DNA of 64,000 nt from Rana temporaria. Lineage: Eukaryota; Chordata; Amphibia; Anura; Ranidae. The position numbers and the translations under genes were made by a program. Location of the stretch: the NCBI RefSeq assembly GCF_905171775.1, contig NC_053489.1:146174142-146238141 (forward strand). Reading direction: 5' to 3'. The notes under the pieces are model-generated. The model was not told the origin of the DNA. It ran no database searches and worked only from the letters and a program-made list of their open reading frames with translations. This document shows positions 1 through 10,869 of this stretch, one piece after another; within the stretch, counting starts at the first letter, position 1, and every line of letters begins with the position of its first letter.

Positions 1-970
1 GTTCCTCATAGTTCCAGGTAAAGGGAACCTCACCCTGCTGCTGAGCGGAGTCTAGCAGCTGTTTGTAGGCGATTTCCAGTTCCCATTCCTGAGCGGCCAG
101 GAATTCCAAATCTTCCTGTAACCAGTGCACTTCCGGGACATTCAGTCTTCGCTCTCTGTGCTCCATTATTTCCTCCCAACGCCACTCCCGATCGCTCCCA
201 AAGTTGGGATCCCTGGACATCCTCCAATACAACAATCCCAGGCCATCATAGTCAAAGCCTTCCGTGGGGCTGTCATCCGCTGACCACAGGCACTCTTGGA
301 CTACATACCACCGGAGGGCTCTGTAGCTCTCGTCCAACCGCATCTCTTCCCGGATCAGCCTGCTTAACTCTGCTGTCCACTCCTGCTTTGGTTGTTCCCC
401 CAATAACAGCATCCGTACTTCATACTGTGACCAGTACCTTACATTGATGGAGGGGAGAGCTTTTCCCTGGTGTCGCTGCTCGCGGGCTAGCGCTTCTTTC
501 CAGAGTTCGCAGCGGATCGAATCAGACCATCCAAGCAGGACCTCCTCTGATACTGGTCCTCTGCGCTGTATCTGCTTCTCTCGCAACCTCCTTCTGAATT
601 CCTCTTCCATGGTTACCGATATCTGTACCTCTCCTCTTCTTTCATTTGGTGCTGCTTCTTTAGGCGTTGTCACCGATCGCCGTATTTCTGCAATTCTCAG
701 CTCCTGTTGCCGCTCTCGTTCTCTCTGTTGTCGCTCTCGTTCTCTCTCATCCTGCCGCTGGAGGTCTCTAATGGTATTCTGTATGGCGGTCTCTGATGGG
801 TTCGCACCATATAATGCCAACCGCTGTTGAACTCGCTGCTGGAACAAGTCTTCAACTGACCGGGGTCCTGCATCACCATCCCTCTGATCCATCTCGGCTA
901 GCGCAATGATCAGGGTGGCCTTGTTCTTCCCACCGGTCCCTCCACGGCTCTCAAGCAAGTCTTTTAGCAT
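1..970 (-). CDS. LTR retrotransposon gag-like protein, 3' end outside window
   Basis: On the minus strand an uninterrupted frame of 323 codons starts at the ATG at 970-968 (A at -3, good context) and runs off the window at base 1 without a stop. Residues 1-28 resemble a SAP-type motif (MLKDLLESRG then GKNKATLIIAL). Residues about 65-97 are very rich in Arg, Glu and Gln and should form a charged coiled coil. The rest is hydrophilic with many Trp and Glu, and no zinc knuckle is reached before the edge. It lies 71 bp downstream of a tRNA-Leu-like primer site and an LTR, the usual place for gag. The open frame with no stops, unlike the other retroelement remnants here, suggests a fairly young copy. 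Assignment to Ty3/gypsy rather than another LTR class is inferred from layout, not from a polymerase sequence. Confidence 0.72.
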   Translation of the reverse strand, partial: MLKDLLESRGGTGGKNKATLIIALAEMDQRDGDAGPRSVEDLFQQRVQQRLALYGANPSETAIQNTIRDLQRQDERERERQQRERERQQELRIAEIRRSVTTPKEAAPNERRGEVQISVTMEEEFRRRLREKQIQRRGPVSEEVLLGWSDSIRCELWKEALAREQRHQGKALPSINVRYWSQYEVRMLLLGEQPKQEWTAELSRLIREEMRLDESYRALRWYVVQECLWSADDSPTEGFDYDGLGLLYWRMSRDPNFGSDREWRWEEIMEHRERRLNVPEVHWLQEDLEFLAAQEWELEIAYKQLLDSAQQQGEVPFTWNYEE

Positions 971-1040
971 GGTTCTCCTCCAGGCTGCATAGCTGGTCAT
1001 TCATGGTGGTGGTTTGGAGTTGTCCCAGTAACTGGAGAGC

Positions 1041-1060
1041 AAATCCCACTGCTGCCACCA
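1041..1060 (-). promoter_or_regulatory. Primer binding site, tRNA-Leu type
   Basis: The plus strand reads AAATCCCACTGCTGCCACCA, which matches the 3' end of eukaryotic tRNA-Leu including CCA with about one mismatch. On the minus strand it begins TGGTGGCAGC, one base after the LTR terminus CACA. This is the expected position for priming minus-strand DNA synthesis. Confidence 0.68.
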
Positions 1061-1061
1061 A

Positions 1062-1667
1062 TGTGACGAGATCCTTCCTCGCCCAGGTCCTGCTCTCCCG
1101 ACACTCCTCTGCTACCAGTGAGTCAGCTTGCAGATTGCAACGTCTGATGGTCCAGTCATCCAAGGTTCCGGGATCCGAATTACAGCTATGTGCCATTCGG
1201 ACCCATTAAGAACAAACACCAGGCAGGCTGTATGTAAGTTCCAACAGGACTCTTTTATTTCAAGTACACAGCACACTTTTATACAGAATTTTGGAACATC
1301 CCACTCCCAACAACCGCTTTCCTATTGGTCAATTGTAAAGTATATCCAGTCTTCACTCAGGTCCCCCTTGACCATGCAAATGAGGACTTGAAATTGTCAA
1401 CAGGGATTGGTCCAATAGCTTGGATAGAAAGACTTGTGTATTGAGACAGAAGCCCCAGGGGGTAATCAATGTACACAATAACCCGGTCTACTTAATTACT
1501 ACCTCTGAGAGGTTACATTGCTTTAGACAATAGAATGCTAATTCAATACAGCTGACAGGAGGCTTCTGACCTTTAGAACAATAAACACATACATCTTCAC
1601 ACATACATTCTAGATTCAATTAACCTTCAAACCCACAGTTTTTTAGCCAGACGGAGTGTCTCCGACA
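1062..1667 (-). mobile_element. 5' LTR of the retrotransposon at the window start
   Basis: On the minus strand this 606-bp segment begins TGTCGGAGACAC and ends GATCTCGTCACA, the standard TG...CA termini, directly before the primer site. It carries a TATA box (GTATAAAAG, minus, 1276-1284) followed closely by a polyadenylation signal (AATAAA, minus, 1254-1259), giving a U3-R-U5 layout. The outer end at 1667 is set only by the TGT/ACA termini, because the other LTR is outside the window; the LTR could extend further toward 1890. The 230 bp from 1668 to 1900 is not otherwise explained. Confidence 0.66.
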
Positions 1668-1900
1668 CCCGCTCTTAGCCTGCAGAGCACAATAAAAGGT
1701 ATTTCTCTAGCTGGTTCCACTTAGCATTTCAATAGCCGGTGTCCTTGCATTGAATGTCCCTCTCCTGTGTAACAGATGTCAAGTAGAAACACTTTAATAT
1801 CTTAAGATCCATGACACACACTATTTGCATATCTACTCTATGGGCTATTGCTCTGCACTGGAAGACCCCCGCAGTACCCCTGTCCTCTGTTCTAAACATT

Positions 1901-2596
1901 GGGCCAGATTCTCGTAGAAGCCGCGGCGGCGTAGCGTAAGCCATTTACACTACGCCGCCGCAAATTACTGGAGCAAGTGCAGTATTCTCCAAGCACTTGC
2001 TCCGTAATTTGTGGCGGCGTAGTGTAAATGGCCCGGCGTAAGGCCGCATAATTCAAAGGGGGGCGGCTTGTATTTAAATTAAGCGCGCCCCCGCGCCGAT
2101 CGAACTGCGCATGCGCCGGGCGGAAAAATAGCCCAGTGCGCATGCTCCAGCTCACGACAGAAAACGTCAATGACGCCGACGTAAGCGTCATTGACGTAAA
2201 GTCGTATTCGACGGAAACGACGGAAATGAAAACGCTGACCTGACGCCATACTTAACATGGCATACGACGGACCTTCGTAAACTTACCCCTCATATAGCAG
2301 GGGTAAGTTTACGCTTACGGAAACATCGTAAATTCACTGCGTCGTACGTTCGGGAATCTCGCGTAAATAGCTAATTTGCATAGACGACGGGGAAAATGAC
2401 GAGGCGACACCTAGCGGCGGGAAAAAAAATTGCATTTAAGATCTGACAGCGTAAGAGCCTTACGCCTGTCAGATCTAAGGGATATCTATGCGCAACTGAT
2501 TCTAAGAATCAGTCGCATAGATACGACGGCCAAGATTAGGACTTACGACGGCGCAAATGGCGCTGCGCCGTCGTAAGCCCTTTGAGAATCTGGGCC
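1901..2596. mobile_element. Harbinger-like MITE (GGGCCAGATTC ends)
   Basis: The element starts GGGCCAGATTCTC and ends GAGAATCTGGGCC, imperfect inverted termini. The interior is rich in CpG and in TACGCC/GGCGTA motifs with several internal inverted repeats, and has no coding capacity. Copies with the same ends recur at 11255-13956, at 59853-60542 and as a fragment at 43455-43733. Assignment to PIF/Harbinger is by resemblance. The target duplication is not clear here. Confidence 0.62.
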
Positions 2597-3177
2597 AGAA
2601 TGTATACGATTATGCTAATGGGGAGGATTTTGTATACACTATGTGATAAGATGCACTTGTTCGAGAGTAGATGGGATGCTTGGAAAACCCATAGGCAGGT
2701 TTTGCTGTCACACGACTAATGGCCAATCCAGGTTACTGAACCATGTATTAGTAGTACTCTCAGGTATACCTTCCCCCTACTTTTGTAGGTATATTTTATG
2801 TCAAATATTAAGGATCTGTGTTTTGCTTTTAATGGTCTTCTTGTATGCTTTGAAATGTATCTTTTTCCTTTTGTTCTTTATTTTGATTTGCATAAATGTT
2901 CCTTTGTCATTTATCTTAGGTTTTCTACTGACATATGACTGTATAATTTACTTTGCCTCAATAAAAAACATTTGTAAACAAAAGACTAGATAAGACTAGT
3001 TACAAAGCTGGAACATGAACACAGGTACATAGAGATACACTCAGGGGACATGCCCCCCTCCTTTTCATAATAAAAAGGGCAAGGTAGACGTTACCTCCAC
3101 CAGTAGCATAACACAGGTGTAGTCAAACTTTTCATCAGTAGACTGTCTTTGGAAGGGGCAGCTGGAGAAACCCCCCT
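2597..3177. other. Unassigned stretch, possible LINE 3' tail
   Basis: Mostly AT-rich DNA. Around 2958-2985 the plus strand reads CAATAAAAAACATTTG, which resembles the 3' ends of L1-type LINEs (compare CAATAAAATTC at about 29850). No frame with recognisable protein similarity is visible, so a 3'-end LINE fragment is only a suggestion. Confidence 0.3.
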
Positions 3178-3337
3178 CTCACAGCTAGTCCACAGAGACA
3201 TATACATCCCATAATAGGTTTCTCCCAAGGCAGACACAATAGAACAATGAAATATAGCCACACCCCAAACAACCCAACAGAGAGCACACCATATTATTAG
3301 ACAATATACATATATATCTATATATATAAAACTCAAA

Positions 3338-3369
<32 letters not shown>

Positions 3370-4977
3370 TCCAGCATCACGTCCAAACGGCTAAAGATAT
3401 TAACATGAAACTTGGCACACATGTTACTTATATGTCAGCAACAAACATAGGATAGGTGGTTTAACCCTTACCCACCCCCATTTGCCATGGTCGGGGTTTT
3501 CCTTTAAAGTCCCCATCAACTCTATGGGAAATACATGTTACTTCATAACTTCCAAACGGCTGTAGATATTTCGATAACACTTGGTCACATGTTACTTATA
3601 TGTCCACTTAAACTATAGGATAGTTAATTTATCCCTTAACTACCCCCATTTGTGAGGGTCGGGGTTTTTGTTTAAAGTCCCATGCAAATCAATGGGAAAT
3701 GTATGTTCCCACATAACTTCTGTACGCCTGGAGATATTTCAATAATACCTGGTACACATATTACTTATATGCCAAATAAAAATATATGACAGTTAAATTA
3801 ACCCTTACTTACACCCTTTTTATAAAAGATGGGTATATTTATATTACTATGATTTTCCTCCCCAAAAGGTTAAGATAGGAAGACCGGGCAATGCCGGGTA
3901 TTCAGCTAGTATATATATATATACACACAACATCCCAGTGTGGTTGTACAGTGAGTCTGATAAGTACAGATCAGACTGGGGTTCTTGGTCACCATGTGCC
4001 CCTTATAGACACAGGGTGATAGACAAAGGAGGTGCATGGGGAGCTGAAACAAGGGTTTCCCAATCTCTCCAAGGGATTCTGGGTTCCACTGACTCCCGCC
4101 CCAAAGTCACTCCCATCATACATCTCCTCTTTCAGCAGACTAACACAGGAGGAGACCCCAGACGGGTTGACTACGAAGTTAGTCAGTAGTTCCAGTTCCC
4201 CAATGCCAGTATCCACACAGTACCCCAAATAAATTGTCCCAAACTTAGCATTACTCACCCAGCTAACCTCTGCCTCTCTCATAGAACACACCCACCACTG
4301 GGGAAAAGTGCGGATTGGTCTATCTCCCTGGAGTCCTTTCAGCCGCTGGAAGGAAGACAGGGTGGTTGGGCTCACTTCATCAAGCTGTTGGGGATCTGGG
4401 CCGGCTGCCCAGCATCCCTGGAGTATATGTATGGATATTGTATCTTTTTTTAGTTGAGGGCAGAGGCCAGCAGCAATCTTATCTGTTTTCAGCTCTTCTG
4501 CTCTTCTGCTGAATTGGTGGCATTATTCTGGGGTGCCATCTGCTGCTGGGTAGGGGAGCCAGTGTAAGTGTATGTATATTTCCCCACTGTTTGCACTGTG
4601 AGGTTGCGATAAGTGGTAGGGTCCATATTTAGCCAAGGAGAGACATTCAGCAAGGGAAGTAAATGCTCATAAACTCTGAAAGGTATATCCAAGTGCAATT
4701 AGAGTTGTTTAGGGTTAGGGCATTTTACTAAGAATTCCCAGGCAGTGGAGGGTTATGGATAGGAGTGGAAATGATTTGGCACGTAATAATGACTGTAAAT
4801 CATGGTTAAAGATCATGGCATGTTCTATACCACCAAGTGTTTGTCCAAAGGCAGAAACAGGTTTTTGCTTCTTTGAATAGATTTTTAAAATTTTCATATA
4901 CATTTTTGTATCACATTTTGTTTATTTTACTGTTATTTAAACACTCTATAGCATGGGGTTTTCTTTTATATTTAGCT
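3178..4977. repeat. Tandem duplication, copy A (contains Helitron)
   Basis: From ACAGCTAGTCCACAGAGACA to TTTTATATTTAGCTTC this copy matches 4978-6235 almost base for base. It is interrupted at 3317-3909 by a Helitron; without it the unit is about 1.2 kb. On the minus strand 4489-4698 holds a 69-codon frame (begins MHLDIPFRVYEHLLP) also present in copy B, but I do not recognise it. A second shared frame lies at about 3989-4300. Identity of the unit is unknown. Confidence 0.85.
3317..3909 (+). mobile_element. Non-autonomous Helitron
   Basis: The 593-bp insertion begins TCTATATATATAAAACTC and ends CTAG followed by T. Just upstream of the 3' end is a short GC-rich near-hairpin (ACCGGGCAATGCCGGGT). 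These are the hallmarks of Helitrons: 5' TC, 3' CTRR, a subterminal hairpin and insertion between A and T without target duplication. The tandem partner at about 5110 lacks exactly this block, which gives a paralogous empty site. The interior has a GTGTG/TATG run and no open frame for Rep/helicase. Confidence 0.85.
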
Positions 4978-5110
4978 TCACAGCTAGTCCACAGAGACAT
5001 ATACATCCCATAATAGGTTTCTCCTAAGGCAGACAGACACAATAGAACAATGGAATGCAGCCACACCACAAACGACCCAACAGAGAGCACACCATAGTAT
5101 GAGACAATAT

Positions 5111-5165
<55 letters not shown>

Positions 5166-6235
5166 GCACACACACACACACAACATCCCAGTGTGGTTGT
5201 ACAGTGAGTCCGATATATACAGATCAGACTGGGGTTCTTGGTCACCATGTGCCCCTAATAGACACAGGGTGACAGACATAGGAGGTGCATGGGGAGCTGA
5301 AACAAGGGTTTCCCAATCTCTCCAAGGGATTCTGGGTTCCAATGACTTCCGCCCCAAAGTTACTCCCATCATACATCTCCTCTTTTAGCAGACTAACACA
5401 GGAGGAGACCCCAGACAGGTTGACTACGAAGTTAGTCAGTAGTTCCAGTTTCCCAATGCCAGTATCCACACAGTACCCCAAATAAATTGTCCCAAACTTA
5501 GTATTACTCACCCAGCCAACCTCTGCCTCTCTCATAGAACACACCCACCACTGGGGAAAAGTGCGGACTGGCCTTTTTTCCCTGGAGTCCTTTTAGCCGC
5601 TGGAAAGAAGACAGTGTGGTTGGGCTCACTTCATCAAGCTGTTGGGGATCTGGGCCGGCTGCCCAGCATCCCTGGAGTATACGGGTGGATATTGCATCTT
5701 TTTTTAGTTGAAGGCAGAGGCCAGCAGCAATCTGATCTGTTGCCAGCTCTTCTGCTCTTCTGCTGAATTGGTGGCATCATTCTGGGGTGCCATCTGCTGC
5801 TGGGAAGGGGAGCCAGTGTAAGTGTATGTATATTTCCCCACTGTTTGCACTGTGAGGTTGCGATAAGTGGTAGGGCCCATATTTAGCCAAGGTGAGACAT
5901 TCAGCAAGGGAAATAAATGCTCATAAACTCTGAAAGGTATATCCAAGTGCAATTGTAGGTGTTTAGGCTTAGGGCATTTTACTAAGAATTCCCAGGTAGT
6001 GGAGGGTTATGGATAGGAGTGGAGAATGATTTGGCAAGTGATAATTACTGTAAATCATGGTTAAAGATCATGGCATGTTCTATGCCACCAAGTGTTTGTC
6101 CAAAGGCAGAAACAGGTTTTTGCTTCTTTGAATAGATTTTTTAATTTTTCATATACATTTTTATATCACATTTTGGTTTATTTTACTGTTATTCAAACAC
6201 TCTGTAGCATGGGGTTTTCTTTTATATTTAGCTTC
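4978..6235. repeat. Tandem duplication, copy B (no Helitron)
   Basis: Head-to-tail copy of 3178-4977, joined at TTTAGCTTC|ACAGCTAG. It has an expanded TA run at 5113-5161 followed by a CA run where copy A carries the Helitron. The shared minus-strand frame is at 5704-5952 and differs from copy A by only a few residues. Since all of the unit is similarly conserved, this does not show protein selection. The function of the unit is unknown. Confidence 0.85.
5113..5161. repeat. (TA)n microsatellite followed by (CA)n
   Basis: Pure TA dinucleotide run, then ACACACACAC to about 5182. It lies at the site occupied by the Helitron in the other duplicate. Confidence 0.95.
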
Positions 6236-6850
6236 TAACTTCAGCTTGTTCTATTAAGCTTTGACAAAAAAAAAACTGAAAGATGATTGGTTTCTATGTG
6301 GAGCTTCACCAGATTTTGCACTCCCCAGTTTTAGTAAATCAAATTCATAGTGTATGAACAAAATTCCGGGAAAATTTTAAAAGACATTTTTACTTTCCAC
6401 AACAGAAAAAAAGTTGGTGTTCTTTTGTGTGCATCTTGGCATGGCAACATTTGTGCTGACCTCTGCCTAGTGGCACAATCTCAGGGACACAAAAATCATT
6501 AGGCAGTTTTTTTATAATGGAGGGCTATACTGCAGAAAAAGCAACATTTTATAACTACAGTGGATATAAAAAGTCTGCCCACCCCAGTTAAAATGTCAGG
6601 TTTCTCTGATGTAAAAAAAAAAGAGACAAAGATAAATCATTTAAAAAAAATGTCCACCTTTAATCTGATCTATAAACTGTACAACTTGAAAAACAAACTG
6701 GAAGTGGAGTGGAAGGAAAAATAAAAAACGAAAACAAGTGGTTGCATAGGTGTGCACACCCTCTTTTAACTGGGGTTGCAGTGTTCAGAATTAAGCAATC
6801 ATATTCAAACTGATGTTAAATAGGAGTCAGTACACACCTGCCATCATTTA

Positions 6851-8105
6851 GGCCGGGTTCACACTGGTACGACAAATGCTCTGACATTGGGAGCTCATGT
6901 TGCATGACATGTGGAAATCAATGTTTCCCTATGAGAGCCATCGATCCGACTTTGATCCTACTTCAGCCCATTGAATATCACTAAAGTCAGATCAAAGTCG
7001 GATCGCGGTCTTAACTGATCTAACTTTCGAATGCGACTTGTGCTCTTATAATCTTGAAGGGGAACTCCATGCCAAATAAAAAAAAGGGCGTGGGTTCCCC
7101 CTTCAAGACCATACCAGGTGATGTCACCCAGAGGCACGGCCCCTTATGGCGTCACCACCCTATCATGACCTGGGCGGTGATGTCATAAGAATCGGGGCCT
7201 CCGGATGATGTCACTTGGTGACCACGCCCCATGCCAATATAAGTAGAAGCACACCGCACACCCAACATTAGAGCAGGAGAGAGCATTGAATCAAAATCAG
7301 AAGAAGAACAGAGGGGGGAGAAAGAGGAGAAGACTCTGCAAAAGAGTGAGAAGACAGCGGACAAGACCCGGCAGAGGCAGAAGACAGCGGACAGAGGGAG
7401 AAGAACCAGAGAGGGCTAGAAGACATCATCAGAGAGTGGAGAAGACCCGGAGAGGGGAGAAAAACCAGCAGAGACAGAAGATGTAAGCAGAGAAGGCAGA
7501 AAAGCCGGAGAGGGGAGAAGAAATTGAAAGAGATGCAGGAGCTGTCTTAATAAATTACTTTAAAAACCTGGGTACTGCGTTTTATTTTTGACACTTTTTT
7601 TAGGTGAATAGGTACAATGTACCCCATACTCATTCACATATGGTGGGGGCTAAGATCTGGGGGCCCCCTTGTTAAAGGGGGCTTCCACATTCCGAAAAAA
7701 AAAACTGCCCGCAGACCCAACAACCAACGGCCAGGGTTGTCGGGAAGAAGCCCTTTGTCCTCATCAAGCACCCACCCCCCCATGTACCAGGCATGCGGCC
7801 TGGTACAGTTCAGGGCGGCGCTCCCTTGTCCCCACCCCCTTTCCTGACCTGCCTGGGGCTGGGTTTTGGGATAAGGGCTTGGTATGGATTTTGGGGGGAC
7901 CCCACACCATGGAGGGCCTAGTATGGTCTTGGAGGGGGAACCCATGCTGTTTTTTTATTTGGCATGGCGTTCCCCCAAAGATTCATACCAGACACAAAGT
8001 GCCTGGCATTGTCGGGATTAAAAGTCAGATCCCTGTTCAAATCGCAGGGAAAAGTCAGATCCACAGTCGTTTGACTGTAGTGTCATAGCAGTGTGAACCC
8101 AGCCT
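6851..8105. mobile_element. DNA element nested in Tc1 (GGCCGGGTTCACACTG ends)
   Basis: It begins GGCCGGGTTCACACTG and ends CAGTGTGAACCCAGCC, flanked by TTA and TGA, close to the TWA-type duplication of Harbinger elements. Inside, 7040-7980 holds a unit also present in each arm of the palindrome at 11563-13616. Shared blocks include GATCTGGGGGCCCCC, CCCGCAGACCC and AGGGTTGTCGGGAAGA. The unit has a TATA-like motif (AATATAAG, about 7237), an Arg-rich 66-codon frame (7286-7486) and a downstream AATAAA (about 7549), so it could be transcribed. I cannot name a function. Confidence 0.62.
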
Positions 8106-8195
8106 GAGAGTGCCTCTGATTAACCCTAAATAAAGTTCAGCTGTTCTAGTAGGTCTTTCTTGACTTTTTCTTAGTCACATCCTACAGCAAAAGCC

Positions 8196-9145
8196 ATGGT
8201 CCGCAGAAAGCTTTCAAAGCATCAAATGGATCTCATTGTTAAAAGATATTAGTCGGGAGAAAGATCCAAAAAATTTCCAAGCATTAGATATACCATGGAA
8301 CACAGTCATCATGAAGTGGAGAAAATATGGCACAACAGTGACATTACAAAAAACTGGACGTCCCTCCAAAATTGATGAAAAGAAGAGAAGAAAACTGGTT
8401 AGTGAGGCTGCCAAGAGGCCTATAGCAACATTAAAGGAGCAGCAGGAATATCTGACAAGTATTGGCTGTGTGGTACATGTGACAACAATCTCCCGTATTC
8501 TTCATATGTCTGGGTTATAGAAAAAAACATCCAAGCCCAGCTAAATTTTACAAAAACACATCCGAAGTCTCCCAAAATCACGTGGGAAAATATGTCATGG
8601 TCTGATGAAACCAAGGTTTAACTTTTTTGGCTATAATTCCAAAAGATATGTTTGGTGCAAAAAACAACACTGCACATCACCAAAAGAACACCATACCCAC
8701 AGTGAAGCATGGTGGTGGCAGCATCATGCTTTGGGGCTGTTTTTCTTCAGCTAAAACAGGGGCCTTTGTTAGGGTAGAGGTAAGTATGACCAGTTGCAAA
8801 TACCAGTCAATATTGGCACAAAATCTTCAGACTTCTGCTAGAAAGGTGAACATAAAGAGGAACTTTACCTTTCAGCATTAGAACGACCCAAAACAAACAT
8901 CCAAATCAACAAAGGCATGGCTTCACTAGAAAAAGATTAAAGTTTTGGAATGGCCCAGCCAGAGCACAGACCTGAATCTGATTGAAAATCTGTGGGGTAT
9001 TCTGCAGAAGGCTGTGAACAGGAGATGCCCTCGCAATGTGACAGATTTGGAAAGTTTTTTGCAAAGAAGAGTGGGAAAATATTGCCAAGTCAAGATGTGC
9101 CATACTGATAGACTCATACCCAAAAAGACTGGGTGCTATAATTAG
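8196..9145 (+). pseudogene. Tc1 transposase pseudogene
   Basis: The frame begins ATGGTCCGCAGAAAG (MVRRK) and meets a stop after about 22 codons. Recognisable pieces follow in shifting frames. At 8236-8520 is the paired-type DNA-binding region (KTGRPSKID...KRRKLVSEA). At 8627-8881 is the middle of the catalytic domain (HGGGSIMLWGCFSSAKTG). At 8945-9145 is the C-terminal part (WPSQSTDLNLIENLW), which holds the final acidic residue of the DDE triad. Stops and frameshifts between the pieces make it non-functional. Full-length Tc1 transposases are about 340 aa, matching the span. Confidence 0.9.
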
Positions 9146-9178
9146 ATCAAAAGGTGCTTCAACAATGTATTAGTGTAA

Positions 9179-9596
9179 GGCCGCATACACACGATCGGTT
9201 AAACCGATTAGAATGGTCTGATGGACAGTTTTCATTGGTCCAAACTGATCGTGTGTGGGCACATCGGTTATTTAACAATTGGTTAAAAAAAAGCCAACTT
9301 GTTTTAAATTTAACCGATGGATTCCTAACCAATGGGAAAAAAACGATTGTTAGTAGGCACAACCATCGGTTAAAAATCCACGCATGTTCACAATCAAGTG
9401 GACGCATGCTTGGAAGCATTGAACTTGGTTTTTTTCAGAACGTTGTTGTGTTTTACGTCACCGCGTTCTGACACGATCGGTTTTTTAACCAATGGTGTGT
9501 AGGTGTGACAGACCATCAGTCAGCTTCATCGGTTAACCGATGAAAATGGTCCATCGGTCCGTTCTCATCGGATGGACTGATCGTGTGTATGCAGCA
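9179..9596. mobile_element. Harbinger-type MITE, 418 bp
   Basis: Left end GGCCGCATACACACGATCGG, right end ATCGTGTGTATGCAGCA, flanked on both sides by TAA (9176-9178 and 9597-9599), the TWA duplication of PIF/Harbinger. It inserted just after the Tc1 transposase frame. Close relatives lie at 16372-16780 and, inverted, at 18118-18526; all share GCATGCTTGGAAGCATTGAA or its complement. Confidence 0.82.
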
Positions 9597-9802
9597 TAAG
9601 AGTGAGCACACCATATTATTTTTGATTTTCACTTCCCTCCACCTAAATGATTTTAGTTTGTTGTTCAACTGAGTTGTACAGTTTATAGGTCACATTAAAG
9701 GTGGAAAAAAAAATCTGAAATGGTTTATCTTTGTCTCGTTTTTTTACTTCACAGAAACCTGATATTTTAACAGGAGTGTGTAGACTTTTTATATCAACTG
9801 TA

Positions 9803-10869
9803 TGTCACCACCATGTGAACAGGTTCCTTTGAATTTTTTTAATTGTTTAAAACAGACTACCTATTTGCCTCTTACCGGACCTTTTAATTTAGTTAGTAGT
9901 GTCCAACATTTTCATTATTCTTTCTTAAGTTTGACCTCTGCCTACAGATTAAGATATTAGAGAGACCTTAAATACTTGTGAAATTCACAGTGATTATTTT
10001 TTCCAGGTAAATCTGCTTTACATTTGTGCAAAGTATACTGTAAAAATCTGTTATCCTGGCTAATAATTGGGTCTGTAGTCTGTTTTAACTTAAAGCTTAA
10101 TGTTATCTCCTTTATTACCTTGAAAAGGTGTGTCATTAGTATTATGTTACCAGTGAATACTCACAAAACAGATGTAGCCCACCTGCTGTCAGTCTGTGAT
10201 TTAGCTTGCTCATTTTTACTACAGGTACAGCTTTTAACTAGGTGTCTGTGTTGCTTTTACTTGTGTTAAAGAATAATTACATTGCAACACTAATAATGAA
10301 ATATTATGAGTAAAACTTGAATCCAAAGGATTTCTTACTTATCGAATGGCCCATTCATATGTGTTTGCTCTTTTTCCTACTTTCATTTGAAGACAATGAT
10401 TTGTTGTTAGAAATACCTTATCTTTTCCAGACATTAATGTTATTTCTTCATTTAAAAAAAAGTACAAAGAGTACAGGTTATCCATAGCAAGCACCACAGC
10501 TTTCAGCAGCCTAAATATGATTGTTTGCTTTAAATCACTATATAATACTGGTTTTGCAATTTTGTTAATCAAACATTTCTGAGACCCCATTCTCTACCCC
10601 ATCAAAACAGGGATTTAGAATTACATCTACAACTACGATGAATTTATGAGATGCAACAGATGTTCTTGGGATATTGTTTAGAAGAAAAACTGGGTGTTTT
10701 TGCCTGAACTTATTGTTCTTGGTAATTGTGCTGTGATAAACCAGTGTCATAGCTCACCACTTCTCCTGACCTTTTTCAACATGTGCTGAACACAGTCATA
10801 TGCCAGGAAAAAACGATCTTTGAAAAGCTTCATCATTTAAAAATTAACAATCTTTTTTCTTTTTTTCAT
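9803..10869. other. Unassigned AT-rich stretch
   Basis: About 1.07 kb of AT-rich DNA. I see no long frame, terminal repeats or recognisable repeat family. It could be ordinary intergenic or intronic sequence. Confidence 0.5.

Larger units (their letters stand above)
6558..9800 (+). mobile_element. Tc1/mariner element, inactive, with two nested insertions
   Basis: The ends are inverted repeats: 5' CAGTGGATATAAAAAG and 3' CTTTTTATATCAACTG. Each is flanked by TA (6556-6557 and 9801-9802), the target duplication of the Tc1/mariner superfamily. A second shared block (AAAATGTCAGGTTTCT near the left end, AGAAACCTGATATTTT near the right) extends the terminal repeats. Removing the nested pieces at 6851-8105 and 9179-9596 leaves about 1.57 kb, the normal Tc1 length. 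Transposition is no longer possible because the transposase is broken. Confidence 0.9.

Noticed and set aside
951..1196. 81-codon minus-strand frame across the primer site and LTR edge
   Set aside because: It spans the PBS and LTR end and overlaps the gag start in another frame; chance.
4489..5952. Shared MHLDIPFRVYEHL frame as a conserved host gene
   Set aside because: The two copies are recent duplicates and conserved throughout, so frame conservation is uninformative; kept only as a point to check.
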